From Geomonas edaphica (GTDB lineage Bacteria > Desulfobacterota > Desulfuromonadia > Geobacterales > Geobacteraceae), in NCBI RefSeq assembly GCF_004917075.1, contig NZ_SSYB01000003.1, positions 248,001 to 312,000 of the forward strand: DNA of 64,000 nucleotides, in the 5' to 3' direction. Below are positions 26,058 through 35,221 of this stretch, one piece after another. The notes under the pieces were generated by a model. That model was not told the origin of the DNA, searched no databases, and saw only the letters and a program-made list of their open reading frames with translations. Each line of letters begins with the position of its first letter. The first letter of the stretch is position 1. Both the position numbers and the translations under genes were made by a program.

Positions 26058-26552
26058 TTAGAATTTGAAGAAGTCGGCGATTTTGCCGAAGATGGCTGCC
26101 GGGCGGTACTGCTTCGGAATGGCGTAGGTGCCGGTGTGCTTCACCGGGACGGACATCTGCCCGAGCGGGGTTTCGAGGTCGAGGCCGGCGGCCAGTTGGT
26201 AGGGTATCTTGTCCGGATCGGGCTTACGCTTCAGGATCTCCAGGAGGTCGGCGTAGGCCACGCGAATGGGGATGCGGACGTCCGTTTCCTCATTGGCCGG
26301 AAAGTTGATCTCCTCGCGTGCCCCCCCCTTCACGAGCGGCAGCGCCATCACCTTCAGGTCATAACTGTACCCGTAGAGCTTCAGGTCGAAGTTGTTCGGG
26401 TTTTTGAGTCTCAGGTAGACCTCCATGCCTGCCCCGGCGGGATCCACCGAGACCACACTCAGGTCCTTCATTACGACAACCGGCGTCTTGACCAGCGTAT
26501 TGCACCCAGAAAGAACGGCTAACAGCAACAGCAGCAAAGCAAGTCTTCTCAA
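26058..26552 (-). CDS. LEA14-like (WHy domain) lipoprotein
   Basis: 164 residues from a TTG at 26552, chosen because CAGGAG lies 6 nt upstream and the signal sequence LRRLALLLLLLAVLSGC starts there; an upstream open stretch has no SD. Lipobox LSGC. The mature part is a WHy/LEA type 2 domain: VYLRLKNPNNFDLKLYGYSYDL carries the NPN motif, and a beta-sandwich pattern fills the rest. Membrane-anchored in the envelope. Such proteins are tied to desiccation or stress resistance in other organisms; no direct function is shown here. Convergent with nothing; probably single. Confidence 0.82.
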   Translation of the reverse strand: MRRLALLLLLLAVLSGCNTLVKTPVVVMKDLSVVSVDPAGAGMEVYLRLKNPNNFDLKLYGYSYDLKVMALPLVKGGAREEINFPANEETDVRIPIRVAYADLLEILKRKPDPDKIPYQLAAGLDLETPLGQMSVPVKHTGTYAIPKQYRPAAIFGKIADFFKF

Positions 26553-26651
26553 AACGGACTCCTGGAAAGGGGATTGGTGAAAAACAAAGCGGGCGAGCCC
26601 CGAAAGGAACCCGCCCACTATAGCACAACGTCTACTCAAACAGCAAAAGGA

Positions 26652-27341
26652 CTATCGGTTGCTGGCAACCTGCATCAGCATGCCCCTTTGCATCTCCCGC
26701 AGTATCTCCGTGCGGAAGCGCTTACGGATTTTGTCATAGGCTCTGGCAGCCGGCCCTGTTCCACAATAGAGCCTTTTAGCACGGGCCTTGTTCCCACCGG
26801 CCATGTCGAGCTTCTCGTAAAGTTCCTTAACGGCCGCCTCAGCGCACTTCTCGTCGTCCCACATGTCCTGCGGTGTGAAGCCGTGGCTCTCGGCCCGTTC
26901 CGGCATCAACTGCCACACCCCAAGGGCACCCTTGGATGATACCGCTCTCGATGAGAGCTTGTGCCCGCCGGTTTCCGCCAGAGCTATCTCGGCCAAATCC
27001 AGCGGCGTGAAAATGGTTCCCTCCGTCTTCTCATAGCAGATTTCCGCGAGCCACTTGGCCCTTGCAGAGGTCGTCCTGCGGGCAAAGGTGGCGTATATTG
27101 CGGAAACCAGCTTCTTCCTCCCGTCGAGTTCAGTCTGTTTCGGAAGGTCCATCTGCACGGACGGGGCTGCAGGGGCTGTTTTGTCCCCCTGCTTCTCACT
27201 CCCTTCCGCCCAGGTCAACAGCGCCCGGTCCGACTCCGACACCGACGGAGTCACCGGTACCTGCGCCTGCTGCAGGTGGGACTGGTCGCACGATGCCGTC
27301 ATCAGAAGCAACGCGACCAGCACTACAATTTTTCTTTTCAT
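26652..27341 (-). CDS. Lytic transglycosylase-like lipoprotein
   Basis: 229 residues from ATG 27341. Signal sequence with lipobox LMTASC at about 14-19. After a Pro/Ser-rich linker, an SLT domain (about 85-225): LAEIALAETGG contains the catalytic-type Glu, and GALGVWQLMPERAESHGF is the family's G(L/V)xQLMP motif. Such enzymes cleave the glycan backbone of peptidoglycan with formation of anhydro-muramic acid. Envelope, membrane-anchored. The usual ES is AE here, and the NYG motif appears only as LYCGTGP, so this is a divergent member. No strong SD was seen. Confidence 0.8.
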   Translation of the reverse strand: MKRKIVVLVALLLMTASCDQSHLQQAQVPVTPSVSESDRALLTWAEGSEKQGDKTAPAAPSVQMDLPKQTELDGRKKLVSAIYATFARRTTSARAKWLAEICYEKTEGTIFTPLDLAEIALAETGGHKLSSRAVSSKGALGVWQLMPERAESHGFTPQDMWDDEKCAEAAVKELYEKLDMAGGNKARAKRLYCGTGPAARAYDKIRKRFRTEILREMQRGMLMQVASNR

Positions 27342-27521
27342 GATCAATTTTGTGATATGGCTTTTGCCGGCTTTAGGTAGTGATACTTAATGTCGGTAGT
27401 GAAGCCCGCGCCAATCATCTCCTTTCTCTAGAATCGCATTGGCTCGTCGCCAACCAGAGGTGTACTAGTGTAATCTATTCCGACTCTCTTGCAACCCTCA
27501 CATTAATTTTTTGCAATCATC

Positions 27522-27560
27522 GAAAATAAGAAGGGAGGCCCGCCAGTGCGGCCCTCCCCC
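27522..27560 (-). terminator. Hairpin after trpB
   Basis: In the trpB direction: GGAGGGCC, 9-nt loop, GGCCTCC, then TTCTTATTTT. Confidence 0.65.
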
Positions 27561-27584
27561 ACTAAAGCCTCAAAATTTCGTATG

Positions 27585-28775
27585 TTAAAGCTGCACCCCC
27601 ATAACATCAGCCACGGTATGGATGTCCTTATCGCCCCTGCCCGACAGACAGACGACGATGCTCTCGTTGGTGGAAAGTGTCGGAGCCAGACGCAGTGCGT
27701 GAGCCACGGCGTGGGAAGACTCCAGGGCGGGGATGATCCCCTCCTCGCGTGTTAGTACCTGGAACGCCTCCAGGGCCTCATCATCGGTGACCGAGACATA
27801 GCTTGCCCGGCCGAGCTCCTTGAGGTAGGAGTGTTCGGGGCCGACCCCCGGGTAGTCGAGGCCTGCGGAAATGGAGTGGGCGTGGGCGATCTGCCCGTAC
27901 TCGTCCTGCAAAAGGTAGGTCTTGTTGCCGTGCAGCACCCCGACGCTGCCGGCGGAAAGCGGAGCGGCATGCTTGCCGCTTTCGATGCCGTACCCCGCGG
28001 CCTCGACGCCGATCATCTGCACGCTTGCATCATTGACGAAGGGGTGGAAGAGACCGATGGCGTTACTCCCGCCGCCCACGGCGGCCACTAGGTAATCGGG
28101 GAGCCGACCTTCGGCCTCTAAGTGCTGCTCGCGCGCCTCGCGGCCGATGATGGACTGGAAGTCGCGCACCATGACCGGATAGGGATGGGGTCCCGCGACG
28201 GTGCCGATGATGTAGAAGGTATCTTCCACGTAGGTCACCCACTGGCGCATCGCCTCGTTCATGGCGTCCTTGAGCGTTGCGGTGCCGGAACTTACCGGGG
28301 TCACCTTGGCACCGAGAAGCTTCATGCGGAACACGTTCAGCGACTGGCGGCGGATGTCTTCTTCACCCATGAAGACCTCGCACTCCATGCCGAAGAGGGC
28401 CGCTACGGTTGCCGTCGCCACACCGTGCTGCCCGGCGCCGGTCTCGGCGATCACCTTTTTCTTGCCCATGCGCTTCGCGAGCAGCGCCTGTCCGATGGTG
28501 TTGTTCACCTTGTGCGCGCCGGTGTGGTTCAGGTCTTCGCGCTTCAGATATATCTTCGCCCCGCCCATTTTCGCGGTGAGTTTCTCGGCCAGGTAGAGCG
28601 GATTCGGGCGCCCAACGTACTGACGGAGGTAATAGGCAAACTCCTCCTGAAACCCCTTTTCATTGCGAAAATGGTGGTACGCCTTCTCGAGTTCGAGCAA
28701 GGCCGGCATGAGCGTTTCGGAGACGTATCTGCCGCCGAAACGGCCGAAGTGTCCAGTGTGGTCAGGCGTGTCCAA
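27585..28775 (-). CDS. trpB: Tryptophan synthase beta chain
   Basis: 396 residues from TTG 28775, chosen because GGAGG lies 5 nt upstream and the family start [17 protein letters not shown] then follows; a longer open frame has no SD. The PLP lysine is in HKVNNTIGQ, the phosphate-binding loop is GGGSNAIG, and the C-terminal CLSGRGDKD is typical. Condenses indole with serine. Its partner trpA lies about 29 kb away in the accD region, and no other trp gene is next to it, so the trp genes are split in this genome. No Trp-rich leader peptide was recognised upstream. Confidence 0.95.
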   Translation of the reverse strand: MDTPDHTGHFGRFGGRYVSETLMPALLELEKAYHHFRNEKGFQEEFAYYLRQYVGRPNPLYLAEKLTAKMGGAKIYLKREDLNHTGAHKVNNTIGQALLAKRMGKKKVIAETGAGQHGVATATVAALFGMECEVFMGEEDIRRQSLNVFRMKLLGAKVTPVSSGTATLKDAMNEAMRQWVTYVEDTFYIIGTVAGPHPYPVMVRDFQSIIGREAREQHLEAEGRLPDYLVAAVGGGSNAIGLFHPFVNDASVQMIGVEAAGYGIESGKHAAPLSAGSVGVLHGNKTYLLQDEYGQIAHAHSISAGLDYPGVGPEHSYLKELGRASYVSVTDDEALEAFQVLTREEGIIPALESSHAVAHALRLAPTLSTNESIVVCLSGRGDKDIHTVADVMGVQL

Positions 28776-29039
28776 GGTTGCCTCCAGTCGGTGTATGAGG
28801 GGGGCATAATAGACTATCTGTCGATAAATTGCAAGCTTACAGAGCACCCCCCCTAGGCAACCTACCGCCGTTACTCACTTTTAGCCGTTTCTCTTTGCCT
28901 TATTTTCGGCTTTGGGCTACATATAAACACTGTTTCTCGAGCTCATTTTCCAGGGTAAAAAACGCCCCCTGAGAGGACGATTTTTCCTCTGAGAGAGCCC
29001 TGTTTTCCACCCTGCCGATTAATCCTGAAGAGGTGACCG

Positions 29040-29516
29040 ATGGCGTTGCAGAATCCATTTCACATAGTGCTGGTCGAACCAGAGATCCCGCCCAACACGG
29101 GCAACATAGCGAGGCTTTGCGGGGCGACCGGAACCATCCTGCACCTGGTGGGTAAGCTCGGCTTCTCCACCGACGACCGTTACCTGAAGCGGGCCGGGCT
29201 CGACTACTGGAGCGAGGTCGACATCCGTTACTGGGACAACCTGGAAGCCCTGATGGCCTCCTTCCCCGAGGGACGCTTCATCTATACCAGCAAGAAAGCG
29301 GACAAGAGCTACGTCGAGTTCTCCTTTCTTCCCGGCGATTTCATCGTCTTTGGCAAGGAGACTAAGGGGCTTCCCGAAGAACTCATCGCCGCAAACCCGG
29401 ATACCGCGGTCAGGATCCCGATCATCGGCAAGGTGCGCAGCCTGAACCTCTCCACCTCGGCGGGGATCGTGCTTTACGAGGCGCTGCGACAGACCGGAGC
29501 GCTGCAAGGGGCGTAG
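29040..29516 (+). CDS. trmL: tRNA (cytidine/uridine-34 2'-O)-methyltransferase
   Basis: 158 residues. SPOUT-class (knotted) methyltransferase: motif 1 PNTGNIARLCGATG, motif 2 VFGKETKGLP, motif 3 IPIIGKVRSLNLSTSAGIVLYEALRQ. It methylates the wobble ribose of tRNA-Leu isoacceptors. SD AGAGG before ATG 29040. Cytoplasmic. It may be followed in one transcript by the cupin gene 65 bp downstream. Confidence 0.92.
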   Translation: MALQNPFHIVLVEPEIPPNTGNIARLCGATGTILHLVGKLGFSTDDRYLKRAGLDYWSEVDIRYWDNLEALMASFPEGRFIYTSKKADKSYVEFSFLPGDFIVFGKETKGLPEELIAANPDTAVRIPIIGKVRSLNLSTSAGIVLYEALRQTGALQGA

Positions 29517-29581
29517 CTCCCCTCCCCCGCCGGCGCGGCCGGTTCACTGGAGGAGGTGCTTATCTGAAAAAGGAGAGAGGG

Positions 29582-29917
29582 ATGTTCGAAAAGAAGTGCG
29601 GCGAAGGGTATCGAGAAGTCCTGCCGGGGATCATGCAGAAGACCCTGGTGCACGGCGAAAAGACGCTGATGGTCGAGTTCCTGCTTACAAAGGGAGCCCT
29701 GCTTCCGATGCACAGCCATCCGCACGAGCAGACGGGATACTTAGTGAGCGGACAGATCAGGCTGACCATAGCCGGTGTCCCGCACGAGGTGCAGCCGGGG
29801 GACAGCTGGTGCATCGCGGGAGCGGCCGAGCATCGCGCCGAGATCATCGAGGACTCGGTGGCGATCGAGGTGTTCTCACCCGTGCGCAAGGAGTACCTTC
29901 CGGGCGGCGTCAGTTGA
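29582..29917 (+). CDS. Single-domain cupin protein
   Basis: 111 residues, one double-stranded beta-helix. Cupin motif 1 reads PMHSHPHEQTGYLVSGQIRL (His, His and Glu metal ligands) and motif 2 PGDSWCIAGAAEHRAEI (His). Probably binds one divalent metal; substrate unknown. SD AAGGAGAGAGGG right before ATG 29582. Its last 8 bp overlap the end of the convergent ExoD-type gene. Confidence 0.82.
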   Translation: MFEKKCGEGYREVLPGIMQKTLVHGEKTLMVEFLLTKGALLPMHSHPHEQTGYLVSGQIRLTIAGVPHEVQPGDSWCIAGAAEHRAEIIEDSVAIEVFSPVRKEYLPGGVS

Positions 29918-30494
29918 ACTGGTAGATAACCACGCCGAAACTCACGGCGGTCACGGCGAAGGCGATGAGGGCCAACAGACCATCGCGGGAAATAAGCGCC
30001 AGGCCGAAAGCGGTGAGGGCGACCCCGGCGCCGTGTGCGGAGAAAGGGACCAACTCCATCATCGGCATGACGATCGCTATGACTGCACAGACAAACGAGA
30101 TGAAGTATGTGCTCCCCCCCTGGATCAGGGCGGACATGCGCGGTCTCAACCAGCGGTCGATGAAGCGGGCTGAAGGACGCAACCACCGCACCGCCGTGTG
30201 CACCTTCTCTTTCGCCAGCGAGCGCCGCAGGACCCATTTCGGCAGCCAGAAGTGTTCCCTGCGAAAGAAGAGCTGCCCCGCAATCAGCAAGATGAAGATC
30301 CCCATCGTGGTAGGTACGCCCGGCATGCCGCTGATCGGGGAGGCGGCGATCACCCCCACCATGAGCAGCAAAGGTCCGAAGGATCGATCCCCCACCGATT
30401 CAACGATCTGCCCCAAGGAGACACGCCCCTCGTCGTCGGCCGATTGGTTGATGCGGTCCAGCATATCCTGAAGGTTGGTGATCTCGTTCGCCAT
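29910..30494 (-). CDS. ExoD-family membrane protein
   Basis: 194 residues. N-terminal 40 residues are polar (NLQDMLDRINQS...GRVSLGQIVESVGDRSFGP), the ExoD hallmark, followed by GPLLLMVGVIAASPISGMPGVPTTMG. Four hydrophobic segments make it an inner-membrane protein. ExoD was named for a role in exopolysaccharide synthesis in rhizobia; its molecular activity is not known. It converges with the cupin gene with an 8-bp overlap. Confidence 0.82.
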   Translation of the reverse strand: MANEITNLQDMLDRINQSADDEGRVSLGQIVESVGDRSFGPLLLMVGVIAASPISGMPGVPTTMGIFILLIAGQLFFRREHFWLPKWVLRRSLAKEKVHTAVRWLRPSARFIDRWLRPRMSALIQGGSTYFISFVCAVIAIVMPMMELVPFSAHGAGVALTAFGLALISRDGLLALIAFAVTAVSFGVVIYQFN

Positions 30495-30644
30495 ACGGAG
30501 CCTCTCTCATACCGCCGTCAAAGCGCCCGCTAATACTGCCTTTCGCAGATTACATTGGATGCGACCAATGTCAAGAGCCTCCGCCAGCCCCATACCCTAC
30601 CCAAAAACCGTATACATATCAGATAAATATAATGTTTCCCGTCC

Positions 30645-30672
30645 TTGACTGTGGAAGATCTCTGTCTATATT
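30645..30672 (+). promoter_or_regulatory. Predicted promoter of the rubrerythrin gene
   Basis: TTGACT, 16 nt, TATATT, ending 33 bp before the start codon. A very AT-rich block with GTATAC and TATAAT lies just upstream (30610-30635). Confidence 0.55.
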
Positions 30673-30705
30673 CAAACAGCACATTTTTATAACAGGGAGG
30701 AAGTG

Positions 30706-31206
30706 ATGTCGACTAAGGAGAATCTTGCCGAAGCGTTTGCCGGGGAGAGTCAGGCAAACCGCAAATACCTTGCCTTTGCTGCGAAAGCCGAGGCGGAGGG
30801 GCTGCAGCAGGTAGCAAAACTGTTCCGTGCCGCGGCACATGCCGAGACGGTACATGCCCACGCGCACCTGCGCGCTATGGGGGGGATCAAGGGGACCGTG
30901 GAAAACCTCAAAGAAGCCATCGAAGGCGAAGGCTTCGAGTTCCAGCAGATGTACCCGCCCTTTCTCGAGCAGGCGAAAAATGAAGGAGATCGCGCGGCGG
31001 AGAACTCCTTCAAGTTCGCCCTCGCCGTCGAGGAGATACACCACGACTTGTACCAGCAGGCGCTGGCCGCCGTGCAAAATGGCGTCGATCTGGCGGACCG
31101 CCCGATCTATGTCTGCGAAGTCTGCGGCAACACGGTGTACGACGAGGCACCTGACAAGTGCGCCATCTGTCTTGTTCCGAAGGAAAAGTTCTCCAGGATC
31201 GCATAA
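30706..31206 (+). CDS. Rubrerythrin
   Basis: 166 residues from ATG 30706 (GGGAGGAAGTG upstream). A four-helix diiron domain (1-135) has the paired motifs FAGESQANRKY, HAETVHAH and VEEIHHDLY that hold two irons. The C-terminal rubredoxin-like knuckle has CEVCG and CAIC. Reduces hydrogen peroxide in anaerobes with electrons from NAD(P)H via rubredoxin or similar. Cytoplasmic. Single gene with its own promoter and terminator, suggesting independent oxidative stress control. Confidence 0.92.
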   Translation: MSTKENLAEAFAGESQANRKYLAFAAKAEAEGLQQVAKLFRAAAHAETVHAHAHLRAMGGIKGTVENLKEAIEGEGFEFQQMYPPFLEQAKNEGDRAAENSFKFALAVEEIHHDLYQQALAAVQNGVDLADRPIYVCEVCGNTVYDEAPDKCAICLVPKEKFSRIA

Positions 31207-31214
31207 CGCGACGA

Positions 31215-31247
31215 GGGCGCGGCCGGCATCGGCTGCGCCCTTTCTTT
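31215..31247 (+). terminator. Intrinsic terminator after rubrerythrin
   Basis: GGGCGCGGCCG pairs with CGGCTGCGCCC (one G-T), loop GCAT, then TTTCTTTT. Confidence 0.85.
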
Positions 31248-31290
31248 TCACAAACGCCCCTCCCGAGATGAACCTACCCCCGTCCTGCCG

Positions 31291-32028
31291 TCAGGGATTC
31301 CTGATGCTGACCCGCCCCGGTGCCGCCCAGTCGTTATGTCCCCCGGGGATCTCGTGAAACACCGTCCCCGGCCTGCTCTCCGCCAGGGTCTTTGCGAACC
31401 GCGCCGGGATGACCTCGTCGTTCTTCGCGCCGAAGATCTCCAACTTTCCCGTATATCTCGCGAGTGATTTCACGTTGTCCCAGTCGTCCGCCAGAAGCAG
31501 ACGCACCGGGAGAAACCGGTAGTGGTACTGTCCCACCCTGTGCAGCTTGTCAAAAGGCGCGACGAGGACGATTTTGTCCGGTGGCGGCGTCACCGTGGCG
31601 AGAAAGGACGCCGGCCCGCTGCCGAGGGATTCTCCGACCACGCAGACCGGTCTATCGGGATACTGCTGCCGCAAAAGCAGGTAGGCCTCTTTAGCCGCCT
31701 CGTTGATGCTCTCTTTGGAGGGGGTTCCCTGTCGCAGGCCGTATCCCGGGTACTCAAGGATGTAGACCGCATCCGTGCGGGAAAAGGAGGAAATGGCGTA
31801 AGCTCGGTCGCTTGCCTGGCCACCGTTGCCGTGGGTCATGAGCCAGACGTTCGCAGGGGTCGCGGCCGGGCGATAGACCCCGATGAGTTCGCCCTTGTCG
31901 CGCCACGGGATGAGACCGTTATCCCGGTCATGATGGGTGGGGAAGTAGAGAAGCTGCCGCTGCCAGGCCATGGCGCTCAGCAAAAGCGCCACCAGACAGA
32001 CCAGCAGGAGTTTGAGCAATCTGAGCAT
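31291..32028 (-). CDS. Membrane-anchored alpha/beta hydrolase
   Basis: 245 residues from ATG 32028, chosen for GGGAGGGCTC and the N-terminal membrane anchor LRLLKLLLVCLVALLLSAMA. The hydrolase fold shows the oxyanion region HGNGG, the nucleophile elbow GESLGSG (Ser), a likely Asp in FGAKNDEVIP, and His in IPGGHNDW. Active site would face the periplasm or be anchored at the membrane. It resembles the BEM46/YfhR-type hydrolases; substrate unknown. It ends the two-gene unit after the PAS kinase (20 bp gap). Confidence 0.83.
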   Translation of the reverse strand: MLRLLKLLLVCLVALLLSAMAWQRQLLYFPTHHDRDNGLIPWRDKGELIGVYRPAATPANVWLMTHGNGGQASDRAYAISSFSRTDAVYILEYPGYGLRQGTPSKESINEAAKEAYLLLRQQYPDRPVCVVGESLGSGPASFLATVTPPPDKIVLVAPFDKLHRVGQYHYRFLPVRLLLADDWDNVKSLARYTGKLEIFGAKNDEVIPARFAKTLAESRPGTVFHEIPGGHNDWAAPGRVSIRNP

Positions 32029-32047
32029 GAGCCCTCCCGCGGCATGA

Positions 32048-33793
32048 TCAGGGGAGGCAGAAATAGACGGTTGCGCCCTCGTCGACCACCCCGTGGGCCC
32101 ACACACTGCCGCCGTGCCGCTCGACGATCCGCTTCACCGTGGCGAGCCCGATTCCCGTCCCTTCAAACTCGGAACCATGCAGCCGCTGGAAGGCGCCGAA
32201 AAGCTTGTTCTGGTAGGCCATGTCGAACCCAACGCCGTTGTCACGCACGAAGAAGGTATCTTTCAAAGCCCCCCCGCTGCGCCCCACCTCGATCCGGGTC
32301 AGCTCCCGCACGCTTGAGTATTTCCAGGCATTGGCCACGAGATTTTCCAGCATCTGCTCCAAAAGCCCCCGGTCTCCGTGCACCTCGAGGTCCGGCTCGA
32401 TCAGCATCTCCACCCGGCGGCGCGGCTCGGCATCCTGAAGCTTGCTCCCTATTGAACGGGCCACCTCGCTTAAGTTAACCGGCACCTTGATAAGTTCCGA
32501 GCGCCCGATGCGGGAGAGCTCTAGCAGGTCGTCTATCAGGGTTCCCATCCTGCGCGTCGAGGCGCATACCCGCTCCAGGTACTGCTTCCCATCGGACGGA
32601 AGGTGGGAGCCGTACTCCTCAAGCACGATGGAGGTGTAGCTGTTGATGTGGCGCAGCGGCCCGCGCAGGTCGTGCGACACGGAATAGCTGAAGGTTTCCT
32701 GCTCCTTCATGGCGGCCTCGAGCCGGGCAGTGCGCTCGATGACGCGCCGCTCCAATTCCTCGTTCAAAAGGCTTAGCTCCTCGGCCATTCTTCGGGTCTG
32801 CGTGATGTCCCGGCTGATCCCGAAAACCCCAACCACGTTTCCGTCCTTGTCGTGCAACGGCCCTTTGGTCGCCTCGACCAGAACGCGCTCGCCGTTTGGC
32901 AGCGACAGCATGTGTTCAACAACGCGGATCACGTTGGAGCCCAGGACCCTTTGATCCTCCTCCATGACCCGCTGTGCCTCTTCGGGTGGGAACAGTTCCG
33001 TGTCGTCTTTGCCCTGTATCTCAGTCAGCGACTTTCCTGTCATCTGCGACGAAGCCTTATTGAAGAGCAGGTAGCGGCCGTTCACATCCTTCACGAAAAC
33101 AGCATCCGTGGTCCCCTCGATGACGGCATTCAGTACTTCACGGTTTTGCTGCAGCGCACTCTCCACCAGCGCACTCTCAAGCAGGGTTCGCTGCAGTTTA
33201 TCGTTCACCGACACGAGACGCTCTTGTTCCAGATCGTACCTTCTGAGCAAGGCCCAAAGCATGGTTGTGCAGGCACCGGCCGTCACCATCAGCCCAACCA
33301 CGTGGTCCGCGATCCGCTCAGTCTCCGAGCGAAAGGGAACCACCCATTGCGGAAAACATAGCTCCAGCACGAGCAGTGCAATGATGTCTGCGATGGCAAT
33401 TGCGACTAGTACCCACCGTTCCCGTCCGCGGAAGAAGATGGGGAGGTACATCACAATGCAGAAAAAATAAAAAGCTATACTCCCGTGCGACGCGCCGTTG
33501 GGAAACCAAACGAGGTTGAGCAAGGCGAGTAGCAGATAAAAGAGTAGCTTCGGGTGGCACCGCCCCCGGCAGGATTCCCGGAAGAGAACCAGCGCGAAAA
33601 CGGAGAAAAGGGCAAGCAGCACATTGATGGAGGGGGGAAGAGCCTGCAGGTAGTTCGCCGGCATTATGACAAAAAAGGAGACGACGGCGGCCATCAGGCA
33701 TAGTACTCCGAAGAGAACAAGCTCCATACTGGCTGCCCCATCTCGCCATATGCAGGCCTTCAATCTTGCGATGGAAGATGCTCTACAGCTCAT
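32048..33793 (-). CDS. Membrane PAS-domain sensor histidine kinase
   Basis: 581 residues from ATG 33793 (CGAGGCTAAT upstream); an ATG at 33727 is possible. The first 190 residues hold about six membrane segments, a MASE-like sensor module. A PAS domain follows (about 235-350; NAVIEGTTDAVFVKDVNGRYLLFN...FGISRDIT), then a coiled coil, the H-box FSYSVSHDLRGPLRHINSY and an ATPase domain with N-box LENLVANAWKYS and GTGIGLATVKRIVERHGG. The H-box style is that of phytochrome-like kinases. No response regulator gene is adjacent, so it is an orphan kinase. Signal unknown; the membrane part may sense lipophilic or redox cues. Confidence 0.87.
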   Translation of the reverse strand: MSCRASSIARLKACIWRDGAASMELVLFGVLCLMAAVVSFFVIMPANYLQALPPSINVLLALFSVFALVLFRESCRGRCHPKLLFYLLLALLNLVWFPNGASHGSIAFYFFCIVMYLPIFFRGRERWVLVAIAIADIIALLVLELCFPQWVVPFRSETERIADHVVGLMVTAGACTTMLWALLRRYDLEQERLVSVNDKLQRTLLESALVESALQQNREVLNAVIEGTTDAVFVKDVNGRYLLFNKASSQMTGKSLTEIQGKDDTELFPPEEAQRVMEEDQRVLGSNVIRVVEHMLSLPNGERVLVEATKGPLHDKDGNVVGVFGISRDITQTRRMAEELSLLNEELERRVIERTARLEAAMKEQETFSYSVSHDLRGPLRHINSYTSIVLEEYGSHLPSDGKQYLERVCASTRRMGTLIDDLLELSRIGRSELIKVPVNLSEVARSIGSKLQDAEPRRRVEMLIEPDLEVHGDRGLLEQMLENLVANAWKYSSVRELTRIEVGRSGGALKDTFFVRDNGVGFDMAYQNKLFGAFQRLHGSEFEGTGIGLATVKRIVERHGGSVWAHGVVDEGATVYFCLP

Positions 33794-33940
33794 ATTAGCC
33801 TCGGGCGTCCGCTGATGTCGCAAACGAACTGTAAAGCTAACACATTAATTCAAATTGATAAAGAGTTAATTTAAGCAACGACAACCATCGTAGAGAAAGG
33901 CTCCGCGACGGTGACTTAAGCTCTTATGGCTCCTCCAGGT

Positions 33941-34249
33941 TCAGCGCCCTCTGCGCCCGATCACCTTGCGAAAAAGTAGCAGTTGGGCCGTGATATCCAC
34001 GGCAAGTACTGCAGAGGTGAAATACAAAAGCCATTCCCTGTTGTCGAAATAGGCGAGACAGTTGAAGAACATGTACAGGGTGACGACCCAGGACAGAAGC
34101 CGCCGGACACTGAGGACGGTACGTTCGACCTCCTCCTCGTCGGTTCGGACAAGCAGAGCGACCGCCGGAGCGGCATAGTAGCCGACCGTGGCGTCGACGA
34201 AGGTGAGGAAGATGTTAGCGGCGAAAATGTAGGTCAGATGCTGGTCCAT
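33941..34249 (-). CDS. Small membrane protein, 102 residues
   Basis: 102 residues with three hydrophobic segments (about 5-30, 50-68 and 75-92) separated by a charged loop RTDEEEVERTVLSVRRLL. SD AGGAGCCACA before ATG 34249. It ends with a basic tail. Inner membrane. I do not recognise a family. It stands alone between the PAS kinase and the frd operon. Confidence 0.75.
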   Translation of the reverse strand: MDQHLTYIFAANIFLTFVDATVGYYAAPAVALLVRTDEEEVERTVLSVRRLLSWVVTLYMFFNCLAYFDNREWLLYFTSAVLAVDITAQLLLFRKVIGRRGR

Positions 34250-34427
34250 TGTGGCTCCTGGTCTTTGCTTACCAGGGATAATTAAGACAAAGCGGCACAG
34301 GAAGCAAGCACAATAAGAGCGCTGCCGAGATCCCTACAGTAGTCCAGTTGTCTGGGTCGAAAGATATAGGTTGTGGATGAATGGCACCCAGAGAGGCGGG
34401 GTGCAAGCACACCCTGATCACGAACAT

Positions 34428-34456
34428 AAAAAGGGCGGAAGGTTTCCCTTCCGCCC
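34428..34456 (-). terminator. Intrinsic terminator of the frdCAB operon
   Basis: 10-bp perfect stem (34433-34442 with 34447-34456) followed, in the operon direction, by a run of T. Confidence 0.92.
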
Positions 34457-34480
34457 CTTGTTTGATGCATAAGCTGCTTG

Positions 34481-35220
<740 letters not shown>

Positions 35221-35221
<1 letters not shown>
